Source: Perognathus longimembris pacificus (taxonomy: Eukaryota; Chordata; Mammalia; Rodentia; Heteromyidae). From it: 64,000 nt of DNA. The stretch lies in the NCBI RefSeq assembly GCF_023159225.1, contig NC_063168.1:62909398-62973397 (forward strand). Reading direction: 5' to 3'. The notes beneath the pieces were generated by a model that saw nothing but the letters and a program-made list of their open reading frames with translations, searched no databases and was not told where the DNA came from. Positions 33,608 to 44,541 of this stretch are shown piece by piece. Both the position numbers and the translations under genes were made by a program. Each line of letters opens with the position of its first letter. Within the stretch, counting starts at the first letter, position 1.

Positions 33608-33710
33608 TGGCACAGTATTGAGGGCTCATACCTATAATCCCAGCTACTCAGGAGGCTTAGATATCAAGGTTCAAAGCTAGCCCAGGCAGGAAAGTCTGTG
33701 AGTTGTGTTT
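33608..33710 (+). repeat. 7SL/B1-like SINE head
   Basis: The head reads to gcaggaaagtctgtgag and then runs into a T-run. The Geo part is absent. Confidence 0.8.
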
Positions 33711-33927
33711 TTTTTTCAAGTAGGGATATAAAGTACAAAACAAAGTTTGAATTTAAAAATACTAAAATATAAAATTATTTGTTATAATTATTCTTGTCAT
33801 CACAAGATCATAATACTAAAAAGGAGACCTGAGGAGTCAGGCTCTGTCAAAATGTGGGGGGGTGGGGGGGGGGAAATGCAAGAAATCTTTTGGCTACATG
33901 GGAGGCAAAGAGAGGTAGTCCATGTCT

Positions 33928-34086
33928 CAAGCTGGCCCTTTACCACTTGAGCCATGCAGTGTAGTCTGGTATTTTTCTGGTTAATTGGAGATAAGATCTC
34001 CTGAACTTTTCTTCGCAGGCTAGCTTTGAACTGTGATCCTCTGCACTCAGCCTCAGCATTACAGATATGAACCACCAGCATGCTTG
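33928..34086 (-). repeat. H-Geo SINE, truncated Geo end
   Basis: taccacttgagccatgcag, then ggttaattggagataag, then the head complement. Confidence 0.82.
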
Positions 34087-34318
34087 GATATGTCTTAGTT
34101 TTAGACTGACTTTAGTGTCTGTCAGACTTGAATGACACAATTAACAAGCTGGAGCTATGAATGACTCATTTGGGATTTACCTGGCCTTCTTATCTAAAAT
34201 GACAATTCCCTAATGTAAGTAATGCTGTACCCAGTGTCTTAATTTTTTATAACAATATCTGCATTAATCGCTTTGTTTTTCTTATTATCTCTTTTCTCCA
34301 TTAAAAAGTCAGTGACAG

Positions 34319-34515
34319 GGCTGGGAATGTAGCCTAGTGGTAAAGTGCTTGCCTAGCATGCAGGAAGCCCTGGGTTCGATTCCTCAGCACCACAGATACA
34401 GAAAGTGCCAGAAGTGGTGCTGTGGCTCAAGTGGTAGAGTGCTAGCCTTGAGCAAAAGAAGCCAGGGTAAGTGCTCAGGCCTTGAGTTCAAGCCCTAGTA
34501 CTGTCAAAAAAAAAA
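34319..34515 (+). repeat. IDL-Geo SINE with target-site duplication
   Basis: The direct repeat aaagtcagtgaca before it matches aaatcagtgaca after it. Confidence 0.93.
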
Positions 34516-34736
34516 ATCAGTGACATTAGAGCCCTTATTTATTTTGCTTTGTGATGAATGATTCATATGCTTATTCTTGTGTTGGTCAAGTAGTTTTGAA
34601 AATAGCTGAAAACTTCCTCTGAAACTAAATTTATCAAGTGCTAGAAAGAAATTTAGAACTATAATTTCACAAACCACTTTTGCATCAGTGTTCAACTAAG
34701 ATAAAGTTTATATGAAATAAAATCTGCCAAAACAAT
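34516..34736. other. Unassigned spacer
   Basis: No gene or repeat. Confidence 0.45.

Positions 34737-34825
<89 letters not shown>
34737..34825 (+). repeat. (GA)n microsatellite
   Basis: About 44 GA units with one slip, adjoining the 3' end of a minus-strand H-Geo. Confidence 0.98.
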
Positions 34826-34826
<1 letters not shown>

Positions 34827-35040
34827 GTGTCCTGGAGCTTGAGTGCTGTCCTAGAGCTTTTGTGCTCAAGGCTAGCACTCCATCACTTGAGCCACAGCTC
34901 TACTTCTGGCTTTTTGTTGGCTAACTGGAGATAAGACTCTCATAGACTTTCCTGGCTGGACTGGCTTCAAACTTTGATCCTCAAATATCAACCTCCTCAG
35001 TAGCTAGGATTACAGGCATGAGCTATCAGAGCCTGGCTAA
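34826..35040 (-). repeat. H-Geo SINE
   Basis: The Geo complement, the linker (gctaactggagataagac) and the head complement. The tail has been replaced by the GA repeat. Confidence 0.88.
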
Positions 35041-36164
35041 GAGCAATATGTGTTAACAAATGAAAACACCTATAATAGCTACCAGCACAGATATATCTAT
35101 TATCCCCAAATGCTTCTATGTAGTCCAGATAATTTTTGCTTTTATCTATAAAAGTATTGTAAGTTATTTATACAAGAAATTGTTTATGTAATCAAGTCTC
35201 TTCCTATTTCCATTGATTAAAAAAATCATAATAGTTATATACTTAGTAAGAGAAACTCCTTCTGAGTATCCTATTCTCCCTTTCTCCAGTGTGCTCTTAT
35301 CCATCACTCAAGTTCCAACTCATGCTCTCTCCTCTGCAAATCTCTACCTTCACTCTGCTCATGTCCTTTTTCCAAATTAATCTTTATGTTCTCATGACAT
35401 ACTATGATTACCTTTATCTCAATATTTATTATGCAGTTTATAAACAATTGCTAGACTATTAAGGAAAAACTATGTCTTATGCATGTATACAAGCCCAGCA
35501 TCTGGCATGCAGAACAAACACTCACACTGGATGAATAATTACTAAATCTCAGGATTCAAGTAAAGCACTGCCTACTATGCACAGTCCTTTTCAATTCAAT
35601 ATGAAACCCTTACAATAAAAACAATTTAGTTAGGGACCTGGGTATATCTGTCTAAGCTCCTATCCAAACAGTTTAACTGAATGGTCTAGTCAATTAAAAA
35701 ATCATCACTTTATCTCTTTTGTTTAATTTTTAATTCTGAATTTAGACAGCAATACTCAAAAACACTGTTCACCTGCTTGAAAAAAATGCCTGCTACTTTT
35801 AAAAGAATCTGTACATGCTTATCTAAATGTTTTTCATTTTATAAACAAGGCTAAATTACTTTTACACAAAAGTTGGCAACAAAATAGTTTTGCTTCAAAA
35901 TCTCTTCTTAGTTTATTTCAAATAAATTTCAGGATCCTAATTCAGCATAACAGACTGCTTCATAAATGTCAACTTTCCCTGCCCAAATGTTGCTAACATG
36001 TTAAACAGCCAGGGGAAACAAATAACAAACCTTTGTTTTTGGAAAGTGCAAAAGAGAAACACATGATTTTAAAAATCTGATTTTCATTAGAATATTATAA
36101 TCTTTAAAAGTATGTACTAGCAATATAGTTGACAAAAAAATGATAGCCAACAGTTCTCTTCACT
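35041..36164. other. 1.1-kb stretch without recognised features
   Basis: AT-rich, apparently single-copy. Confidence 0.5.
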
Positions 36165-36213
36165 GAAGAGAGATTTTTATTTTATTATTATTATTATTAT
36201 TTTTTATTTTTTT

Positions 36214-36406
36214 GGCCAGTCCTGGTGCTTGGACTCAGAGCCTGAGCACTGTCCCTGGCTTCTTCTTGCTCAAGGCTAGCACTCTGCCACTTGAGCCACA
36301 GCACCTCTTCTGGCCATTTTCTATATATGTGGTGCTGAGGAATTGAACCCAGGGCTTCAAGTATACAAGACAAGCGCTCTTGCCACTAGGCCATATTCCC
36401 AGCCCC
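36214..36406 (-). repeat. IDL-Geo SINE, outer member of a same-site pair
   Basis: It is preceded by aagagagattttta (36167-36180) and followed by aagagagattttt (36409 on). Confidence 0.94.
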
Positions 36407-36425
36407 TAAAGAGAGATTTTTTTTT

Positions 36426-36617
36426 GGCCAGTCCTGGGGCTTGGACTCAGGGCCTGAGCACTGTCCCTGGCTTCTTCTTGCTCAAGGCTAGCACTCTGCC
36501 ACTTGAGCCACAGCGCCACTTCTGGCCATTTTCTGTGTATGTGGTGCTGGGGAATCGAACCTAGGGCCTCATGTATACGAGGCAAGCACTCTAGCCACTA
36601 GGCCATATCCCCAGCCC
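36426..36617 (-). repeat. IDL-Geo SINE, second member of a same-site pair
   Basis: It is followed by a third copy of aagagagattttta (36618-36631). Confidence 0.94.
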
Positions 36618-36729
36618 AAGAGAGATTTTTAAAAAGACAAAAAATTAAAGAAGAAGGAATCACAGATTTGCAGAGAAAACTCAATAAATGTTTTTTAAGA
36701 CAGCTGTATTATTTATATTTATATTTTTT

Positions 36730-36923
36730 GGCCAGTCCTGGGCCTTGGATTCAGAGCCTGAGACACTGTCCCTGGCTTCTTTTTGCTCAAGGCTAGCACT
36801 CTGCCACCTGAGTCACAACGCCCCTTCTGGCCGTTTTCCATATATGTGGTGCTGGGGAATCGAACCAAGAGGTTCATGTGTAGGAGGCAAGCACTCTTGC
36901 CACTAGGCCATATTCCCAGCCCC
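36730..36923 (-). repeat. IDL-Geo SINE, subgroup B
   Basis: It carries the subgroup B variants and reads gaaccaagaggttcatgtgtagg. Confidence 0.94.
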
Positions 36924-37502
36924 TGTCATATATTTTTAAATTTAATCTTGTAATAACACTTCTTTTTCCTAACAAAATTTACCTCTCAAGATGAATAAAG
37001 ATACTATCTGTCAAAAACAAAACCCACAAATAACAAGATTCCTACCAACAGTTTAAGATGAAAAATACCTGACAGTAAACTATGGCATCAATTTCTAGTT
37101 TATTTCCAACTTATGGCCCAGATTTCCCTGTCTATTTTACATACCAAAGTCAGGTTAACTTCCAGACTTATAAAGCTCTTTCAGTTTTAATGAAAAACTA
37201 TCCATCATTTCCTACATAACCAAAGAAATCCCACAAATTAGCATGCATTACAAGTCCATTTGGGGTCCTACCCTTATCTATGCCTCATTTTCTACCTTAT
37301 CTTCTAGTCTATAGTGGACTAACCACTACCAAGAGACTCCATATCCTAAAAAGAGCCCAAATGTTAACTCAAACTTCTCCAGAAAGTTCTTTTGATCAAC
37401 TTGATCCCCAGCTCTTACATAGAAAGGTCCTTAAAATCACATGTGTGTGTATTTTAATTGCTTCTAACTTAACATTATTCCACTGAGTTCTCATTTCAAA
37501 AG
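36924..37502. other. Unassigned spacer
   Basis: The 68-codon frame at 37280-37486 has no recognisable features and I do not call it. Confidence 0.5.
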
Positions 37503-37680
37503 CTAGGCTGGGCATGGTGGTTATACACTGTAATCCACCTATTCAAGAGGCAGAGGTAGGTGGACTTTGGTCACAGTACAACTGCAAGACCCTATATGAA
37601 AAACAACTAAAGACCAGAGTGGCGGCTAGGGTCAAGCATTGTTCAAGTGGCTAGTGCTAGTAACTGCTGAGTAGCTAGTA
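37503..37680 (+). repeat. B1-like SINE with tRNA-like remnant
   Basis: ggctgggcatggtggttatacactgtaatcc ... gcaagaccctatatgaaaaacaactaaag, then a decayed Geo/ID-like stretch. Confidence 0.7.
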
Positions 37681-37712
37681 TAAGCCACAATATTCTTTCT
37701 TTCTTTTTTTTT

Positions 37713-37901
37713 GCCAGTCCTGGGGCTCAGGGCCTGAGCACTACACTGTCCCTGGCTTCTTTTTGCTAAAGGCTAGCACTCTGCCACTTGAGCCACAATG
37801 CCACCTCTGGCCATTTTCTATATATGTGGGCTGGAGAATCGAACCCAGGGCTTCATATATATAAGGCAAGCACTCTTGCCACTAGGCCATATTCCCAGCC
37901 C
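37713..37901 (-). repeat. IDL-Geo SINE with target-site duplication
   Basis: Direct repeats aagccacaatattctt (37682-37697) and aagccacgatattctt (37902-37917). The Geo end has a deletion and a CACTA insertion. Confidence 0.93.
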
Positions 37902-37917
37902 AAGCCACGATATTCTT

Positions 37918-38284
37918 GGCATTGGTTTTACAGTAGAGAGGTTACAATGCTGATACTTACATGTTAAATATAAGTTAATTTATAATGTTAACTTAAATGT
38001 GAGTGATGGAAATTAATTCCAGTAATAATTTATTGTAAGACCTCAAATTTTCCACTGTTGACTAATTTTTACTATTACAAGAAATACTATTGTGAACATG
38101 TTAAGAAGTACTTAAGCTGCTTCTGCTTTATAGCACTGGTACTTAACTGAGTTTATAAATTAACTAAAGTAAGGATAAAAGCTAGACCTAGCCTCCAGTG
38201 TACAACCATGTTCTCTGATTTGAGTCTTTCCCTCCTGCAGTCACTTTGTCACCTTGGGTTCCAGGAAGAGTAAAACTTAACCAA
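37918..38284. other. Unassigned spacer
   Basis: No gene or repeat is recognised. Confidence 0.45.
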
Positions 38285-39195
38285 TCATAATGTGTTTAGT
38301 AGGACACATGGAGGAAACTGCCCCAAAGGAAAAGAACAGTCAAAACCTGGGGAGAGACCACCAGACAGGCAACAAACACCAACTAGACTGCTCCACTTAA
38401 GTGAAGATGGTGATAACAACAACTTCCCAGGGACCTCAGAGAACAAAGACTGAGGCCACAACTGTGAGGGGCACAAGTGAATGATTACGCATACTTCTCT
38501 CTCCCCATGACCCCAAGTTCTTTGCCTATTTAAACCTGAATCTCATGTCTATACCCCCAAAAAAGCTGAAAATGGACTGAAGTGCCCCACAGTTAAGTCA
38601 AATTCTCTGCTCTTTACCATGTGTCTTTATTGGTGTGTAGGGGTGCTGGGGATTCATCTTGGCCTTAAGGGGGGGAAGGGCGAGGAGAGCGCTCCAAGAC
38701 GCCGCCCTTCCCCCAGCCCTGGGGCAGTGTGGAAGTGAGCCACACCTTTCTCCTTCTGGGTCCGGAACCAGAAGGGATAGCTTTGAGACCATCCCCCACC
38801 TTGTGCCAGCAAGCACACAGGGCGGTACTATGGGAAGTGATGTTAGCCCATGAGGGAGGTCCTTGGGAGCTGCTCTTGGATGGACAAGCTCGCCAGCCTA
38901 TCGCAGCTCATGCTCAATCCTCGTCATCACTACTATATTACTGTGAGCCCCTCCCGAATAAACCGGATTGCTCTCCAAAGTGTCTCCAAGATCCGTCTGT
39001 GCCTGGCTTCCTTGGTGGGTAAGGAGGGAGGAAAAAGGGATCTCGTTCGGCCACGTGCACCTTAGGCTAGCCCGTGTCCCTCGCTCTACCTTGGCCACCT
39101 GCTGGTCAGGTGCCCAGGGAAGAGGGTGGAAAGGGGAGCACTGATAAGGGAGTAAGCTTAGCATTCCCGCACCAGGGGAGGTAAATCTAGCCCAG
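38285..39195 (+). mobile_element. LTR-like block, GC-richer than its surroundings
   Basis: There is a TATA-like box (cctatttaaacc near 38525) and a later poly(A) signal (cccgaataaaccgg near 38954) followed by a U5-like stretch. Several CpGs are retained (38690-39060). Overlapping open frames on both strands (38598-39164) lack recognisable domains. I infer one or two LTRs; exact ends are not visible. Confidence 0.5.
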
Positions 39196-39351
39196 CATAG
39201 GGGGATGTATAAGGTCTAAGGTCTAAAACTCTGGTTTCAAAAATAGTTCTAATATATTAGAACTATTTGTTATTCCTTGAATTATTTACTTAAGGTCAGT
39301 TCCTAAGAAAACTTAGTAAATCAATGGCCTTGGGTATGTTTATAGTTCATT

Positions 39352-39455
39352 CATTCCCTCCCTCCTTCCTCCCCTTCCCTCCCCTTCCCTCCCCTTCTCT
39401 CCCCTTCCCTTCCCTTCCCTTCCTTTCCCTTCCCTTCCCTTCCTTCTCTTCTTCT
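39352..39455 (+). repeat. Pyrimidine tract (CCTT/CCCTTCC)n
   Basis: A C/T-only stretch of about 100 bases adjoining the minus-strand SINE that follows. Confidence 0.96.
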
Positions 39456-39460
39456 TCTAT

Positions 39461-39577
39461 GATTAAAGATAAGAATCTCCTGGACTTTCCTTCCCTAGAC
39501 TAGCATGGAACCTCAATTCTCAGCTCTCAGCCTTCCTGAGTAGCTGGCATTACAGACATGAGTCACTGAAGCTGGCT
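39461..39577 (-). repeat. H-Geo head and linker
   Basis: gataagaatctcctggactttcc ... tgagtagctggcattacagacatgagtcac. The Geo part is replaced by the pyrimidine tract. Confidence 0.75.
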
Positions 39578-40029
39578 GTTCCTAACTTTTAAGTTATTAC
39601 CACCATATTACTTCCAAATGATCTGTGCAAATTCTAAATGCAATGCATGAGTGCATGTGAACTTCTTTATTATATAGGTTGCTCAGTAAGTATGAAAATT
39701 TTATTTACTATCATTTTAATTACCAATGAAGTTCAACTCTTTTATCTCTTTATTCTATGTCACCTTCTCATGTAATAAATACATATTTTTATCAATGAAC
39801 TCACTGTAATATTTTTGTAATACAATAACTATTTAACATCAAGCTTGTAATTCTTTTCCATTTTTGTAGTTTTTAAGTTTTGTGGTTTTCTGCACATAAA
39901 TGTGCCACATTTTTAACAATCACTTTTTTAAAAACTGTCTCCTTATTTCTTACTTCTTCCTACTCATTTTCTATTTTACAAGGTAAATTATAACATTTGG
40001 CTATAGATAGGCTCAATACCACATTTTTG
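39578..40029. other. Unassigned AT-rich spacer
   Basis: I see nothing recognisable. Confidence 0.45.
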
Positions 40030-40232
40030 TGTGTATGCCAGTAAAGGGACTTGAACTCAGGGTCTCATGTTCTTGCTTAGTTTTTTCATACAAGGCTGCT
40101 ACTCTACCACTTTAGCTACACCTATACTTTCATCTTTTTGGTGGTCATTGGAAATCTCTGTTTTGTCTGCCCCAGCTGGCTTTGAATTACATTCCTCTGC
40201 TCTCAGCCCCCTGAGTAGCTAGGAATATAGTC
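40030..40232 (-). repeat. H-Geo-related SINE with ID-like tail
   Basis: ggacttgaactcagggtctcatgttcttgcttag is closer to ID than to Geo. The linker and head complement follow. Confidence 0.7.
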
Positions 40233-40310
40233 ATCCTGTTAACACTAGATTTTCTGACTGCTGTCTGATCATTCTATTTCTTTTTCTTTCTTTCTTTCTT
40301 TCTTTTTTTT

Positions 40311-40502
40311 GCCAGTCCTGGGACTTGAACTCAGTCCTGAGCACTGTCCCTGGCTTCTTTCTGCTCAAGGCTAGCACTCTATCACTTGAGCCACAGCACC
40401 ATTTCTGGCCTTTTCTATATATATGGTGCTGAGGAATCAAACCAGGGCTTCATGTATACGAACGAGGCAAGCACTTTACCACTAGGCCGTATTCCCAGCC
40501 CC
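40311..40502 (-). repeat. IDL-Geo SINE with target-site duplication
   Basis: The direct repeat tgatcattcta occurs at 40266-40276 and 40503-40513. The tail on the plus strand is a TTTC repeat (40279-40303). Confidence 0.94.
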
Positions 40503-40681
40503 TGATCATTCTAAAACATAACAAATCTACCACTGACTGATTTTATGCTTGCTTATTGTACACTAAATTCTTTTTTTTAATCCTACAGATACTTTTTTCC
40601 TGACTTAGTATTTTAGATTTCTAAAAGTCAGAAAGGTACCATAATTTAAAATTTAAAAAAAAATTAAAAATCTACCACCTC

Positions 40682-41036
40682 AAAATGAACTCCAGGAAAT
40701 GGAAACAAGGGGTTCTTTGTTGTTGGTTGTTGTTTTTTGTTTGTTTGTTTGTTTGGTCTTGTTTTTCTGTTTATCTGTCTTTAGGAGAGCAAAGGGAGGA
40801 GCACAAAAATGGAGAAACAAAGGGTCAACAAATGCAGCGGTGGTACTCACTAGACACTGCATGGAAAATGAACTATACTACCTGTGGATGGGGATAGCAA
40901 GGAACACTGGGAGAGAGTTAGAGAGTGAAAGAAGGGGTGATATTGTCCAAAAAGAAATGTACTCACTATTTGGCTTATGTAACTGTAATCCTCTTGTATA
41001 TCATCTTTGTAATAACAATAAAAATTAAATTAAAAA
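40682..41036 (+). mobile_element. L1 3'-UTR and 3' end
   Basis: It contains a GTTT-repeat stretch, ggggatagcaaggaacactggg, then gtccaaaaagaaatgtactcactatttggc and ctgtaatcctcttgtatatc, ending in an A-rich tail. The open frames at 40685-41224 lie in this non-coding part. Confidence 0.75.
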
Positions 41037-41192
41037 ACTACCAGTGTTGTGATGTATGGCACTTCCTGAACATGTGTAAATCTACGGGAAAAACCTTTTC
41101 TCAGAAGTTATGTTTACCTATGACCACAGGCAATGCCTACATAAACTCATATGCACGTGAATTTTTTTTTGTTTTGTTTTTGGGTTTTTTTT

Positions 41193-41385
41193 GGCCAGTC
41201 CTGGGCCTTGGACTCAGGGCCTGAGCACTGTCCCTGGCTTCTTCGTGCTCAAGGCTAGCCCTCTGCCACTTGAGCCACAGCGCCACTTCTGGCCGTTTTC
41301 CGTATATGTGGTGCTGAGGAATCGAACCCAGGGCCTCATGTATACAAGGCAAGCACTCTTGCCACTAGGCCATATCCCCAGCCCC
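41193..41385 (-). repeat. IDL-Geo SINE with target-site duplication
   Basis: Direct repeats tgcacgtgaattttt (41152-41166) and tgcaggtgaatttta (41389-41403). Confidence 0.94.
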
Positions 41386-41403
41386 CAATGCAGGTGAATT
41401 TTA

Positions 41404-42111
41404 ACTCAAATTTGAAAAAATTTGCCAAAAGATTGAACCATGATAAAGCACTGAAATAAAAAGCTATTGTGATGCAAACGTCTGTTGCAAGCCAAGCAAG
41501 TGCAACTAAAGCAATAGAAATTGCACACTCAAAATAGATCACAGAATTATTAGAGCTGGAAGACACTGGTGTGGCCAATTTGCATTTCATAAAGTACTAT
41601 CACCCAAGTACTTAGATATCAAGCTGTCAAAAGTTTCCAGCTGACTCAAAAATGAAGCAATTAAATTCATGGTGTATCTATAGAAAAACTGAAACTATGA
41701 GTTTAGCCAAAAAAGAAAAGTAGCTAAATTCCAAATATTTTCCATATGACTCGAACGTATACTGACAATCAAAAAGCAAAGAGACTAAGAAAGCAAGCAC
41801 AGGTGAAGGCAGTTATGTCAGATGTAAAAAGGGACTAAATGTCAATATAACTAAAGTTCTTAAAATGAAAACTTAGAATGTTTCTTGTTTCTTGAAAACA
41901 CTAAATCTATTGCATACATAATGATTAATAGTCTTAAGAAATGTACTGTGGCTCTATCATTTACTTATTCAGTACTCATGTATTCACTCTTTCATTTCTC
42001 AGTAGAGAAGAGCAACAGCAGATACACAGGTAACAAAATGTGCGTCGTTTACTCATCCACATCTTAACCTACAGAAAAAGAAGGTGGAAAGGGTATTCTA
42101 TAGTTCCACAA
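41404..42111. other. Unassigned spacer
   Basis: The run cacagaattattagagctggaag (about 41540) may be a very old repeat. Nothing else is recognisable. Confidence 0.4.
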
Positions 42112-42300
42112 ATAAGCCAGGTGGCGTACACTTGTAATTCTAGCTACTTTCAAGGCAGAGATGAGGGATCACAGTTCCTTGACAGCTGGGGCAAAAAGTT
42201 CTTCAGACCTCATCTCATCCATGAAAGCCTATCTCTAGTTTGTATCTGTCATCCCAGCCTCTTAGAATACAAAGAACCACTGTCGGTACTGCAAAACCAT
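42112..42300 (+). repeat. Two B1-like monomers, diverged
   Basis: gccaggtggcgtacacttgtaattctagc and then agtttgtatctgtcatcccagcc, as in the three-part SINEs. Confidence 0.6.
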
Positions 42301-42309
42301 TTGGTGTAA

Positions 42310-42493
42310 ACCAACTGAACAACTCATGGAGGGAGAGGGAAAGGGGTAAGAGGGAGGAATGAGGGAGGAATGAAGGAGGAGGTAACAAACAGGACAAGAA
42401 ATGTACCCAAGGCCTAACGTATGAAACTGTAACCTCAATGTACATCACTTTGACAATAAATAAGAAAAAAAAACTTAAAAAAAAAAAAAAAGA
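42310..42493 (+). mobile_element. L1 3' end
   Basis: GA-rich 3'-UTR, then gacaagaaatgtacccaaggcc, gaaactgtaacctcaatgtac, tttgacaataaataag and a poly(A) run. It matches the inverted copy at 13213-13365. Confidence 0.82.
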
Positions 42494-42498
42494 ATCAT

Positions 42499-42725
42499 GG
42501 TTGGGCACCTGTGGCTCACACCTACAATCCTAACTACTCAGGAGGCTGAAATCTGAGGATTGGGGATTTGAAGCCAGCCCAGACAAAGTCCATGAGACTC
42601 TCATCTCCAATAAGCTACTCAGAAAAAGCCAGAAGTGGCACTTGGCTCAAGTGGTAGAGCGTTAGCCTTGATCAGAAGAGTACCCAGGCCCTGAGTTCAA
42701 GCACTAGGACAGGCAAAAAAAAAAA
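42499..42725 (+). repeat. H-Geo SINE
   Basis: Complete order of head, linker and Geo, with an A-tail. aatcatgg and aatcatag flank it. Confidence 0.9.
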
Positions 42726-42875
42726 TCATAGTCCAGATAAGGCCAGGAATAAATATGAGATCCTATTCAAAAAATAATTAAAATAAATTGAGGCCCTGAG
42801 TTCAACAGCCATGATGAAATTAAGTAGCAAGGATCAGATTTATCCTTAAGGTAGCCAATCAAAAAACTAGATAAA
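42726..42875 (+). repeat. Remnant of a B1/ID-like SINE
   Basis: ccagataaggccaggaata ... gagatcctattcaaaaaataattaaaata, then gaggccctgagttcaac. Confidence 0.5.
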
Positions 42876-43078
42876 GGGATGGGAATGCGGCCCAGTGGTA
42901 GAGTGATTGGCTTATATACATGAAGCCCTGGGTTTGATTCCTCAGCACCACATATATAGAAAAGGCCAGAAGTGGTGCTGTGGCTCAAGTGGTAGAGTGC
43001 TAGCCTTGGGCAAAATGAAGCCAGGGACAGTGCTCAGGCCTTGAGTTCAAGCCCAGGACTGGCAAAATAATAATAATA
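42876..43078 (+). repeat. IDL-Geo SINE
   Basis: Full length (gggatgggaatgcggccc start), ending in AAT repeats. Confidence 0.92.
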
Positions 43079-43079
43079 C

Positions 43080-43172
43080 CCTAAAAGCTAAAATGGTTGA
43101 GAATGTGACTCAAATAAGTCTATGAAGTAACCTGGAGGTGCCCAAGTTCAAATCCTGGGACTACCAAAACCA
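43080..43172 (+). repeat. Old ID-like monomer
   Basis: ggttgagaatgtgactcaaataag ... ccaagttcaaatcctgggac. Confidence 0.6.
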
Positions 43173-43231
43173 CAAAGTTAAAATGCTGCTGGATGTGTGG
43201 AAGGGTGGAAAAGAAATAGAAATATGGAAGA

Positions 43232-43506
43232 GCCAGCATCAGTGATTTATACCTGTAACTCCTTGGGAGGTTGAGATCAGGAGGATTGTGGATTAAGGCC
43301 AGACAATGCAGGAACCAACAGCTGCATAGAGTGGAGTATGCTTGTCAATAAAAAATCTAAACTAAGCAGATCACAGTACCAGCATGCCCTTAGGCAGGGA
43401 GATCCTATCCCAAAAATAACTAGCGCAAACAAAGACAGGCCACAAGGCTCAGCAGTAGAGAGCCTGCCTATCAAGCATAGGGTCCTGAGTTCAACCACTA
43501 CCACAT
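43232..43506 (+). repeat. Three-part B1/B1/ID-like SINE
   Basis: Monomer 1 (gatttatacctgtaactccttgggagg), monomer 2 (cacagtaccagcatgcccttaggcagg ... tcctatccc), the join aaaaataactagcgcaaac and an ID-like tail (ggctcagcagtagagagcctgcctatcaagc ... gagttcaacc). This is the clearest copy in the window. Confidence 0.78.
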
Positions 43507-43684
43507 AAATTAGATAAGCAAATAAATACAGTAAAATGAAAGTATGCATAACATAGACTTCTCATCAGAAACTATTCAAATGAGGTAAAAATGTTAATAT
43601 ACTAAAAGGGAAAAAAAACCTCAACTGAACTTACATGCATAATGAAACTACACTTACAAATCAAGGTAGAAATGTTTTTAGATT

Positions 43685-43775
43685 ACTGGTCATAGAGGCC
43701 AAAGCAAGAAAGATCATGGATTGACAGTTCCAGGACAGACTGGGTTACAGAGAGACCCTGTCTCAAAAAATAAAT
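43685..43775 (+). repeat. B1-like 3' half
   Basis: ttccaggacagactgggttacagagagaccctgtctcaaaaa is a near-canonical B1 3' part. Confidence 0.85.
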
Positions 43776-43779
43776 AAAG

Positions 43780-43975
43780 GAGCTGGGAAGGTGGCTTAGT
43801 GGAAGTGTTTGCCTAGCATGCCCTAAGTTCAATTCCTCAGTACCACATATACAGAAAAGGCCAGAAGTGGCGCTGTAGCTCAAGTGGTAAGAGTTCTAGC
43901 CTTGAGCAAAAGAAGCCAGGGACAGTAGCCAGAACCTGAGTTCAAGCCCCAGGACTGGCAAAAAAAAAAAAAAAG
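43780..43975 (+). repeat. IDL-Geo SINE
   Basis: A short deletion lies in the left monomer (catgccctaagttcaattcc). Confidence 0.92.
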
Positions 43976-44221
43976 AATTTAGACCACAAAAATGATGAGA
44001 AAAATCATTTCTAACAGAGGTACACTTAAATAAATGTTTATGTTTAAAGAAAAAAAAACAGATCAAAAGTTATACCTATACAAAGCATGAAAACTGCCAG
44101 TTGTGGTAAATATGTTAATAATTATAATACATTTTCATCAAAGGTATAAATACCTGGTTAGGGGTTTAAAAAAAATTTTAGTTGTGCTTAAAGGGATCAT
44201 ACATAATGAAACCAACAAGAA
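43976..44221. other. Unassigned A-rich spacer
   Basis: Nothing is recognised. Confidence 0.4.
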
Positions 44222-44438
44222 GTGAGGTGCCAATATAATCCTACTTATTCAGGAGACTGAGATTTGAGGACCCCAGTTTGAAGCCAGCCCAAGCAGGAAA
44301 GTCCGTGAGCCTCTAATCCCCAATTAACCAGCAAAGGGTCAGAAATGGAGGTGTGGCTCAAGTGGTAGAGAGCCAGCCTTGAGCAAAAAAGCTAAGGGAC
44401 AGTACCCAGTTCCTGAATTCAAATCCCAGGACTGGAAA
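44222..44438 (+). repeat. H-Geo SINE
   Basis: The head is shortened at its 5' end. The linker (taatccccaattaacc) and Geo are clear. Confidence 0.88.
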
Positions 44439-44541
44439 TGATATAGGAGACAAAAGTACCAGAAAGTTAGAAGACTACTGTAGGAATACAAGTGGGACAC
44501 TAGGAATGGAGATGCATATATGCACTTGAAAAATACTTACT

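Noticed and set aside
38598..39164. Overlapping frames in the GC-richer block
   Set aside because: GC-rich sequence has fewer stops by chance. Frames occur on both strands and resemble no known protein.
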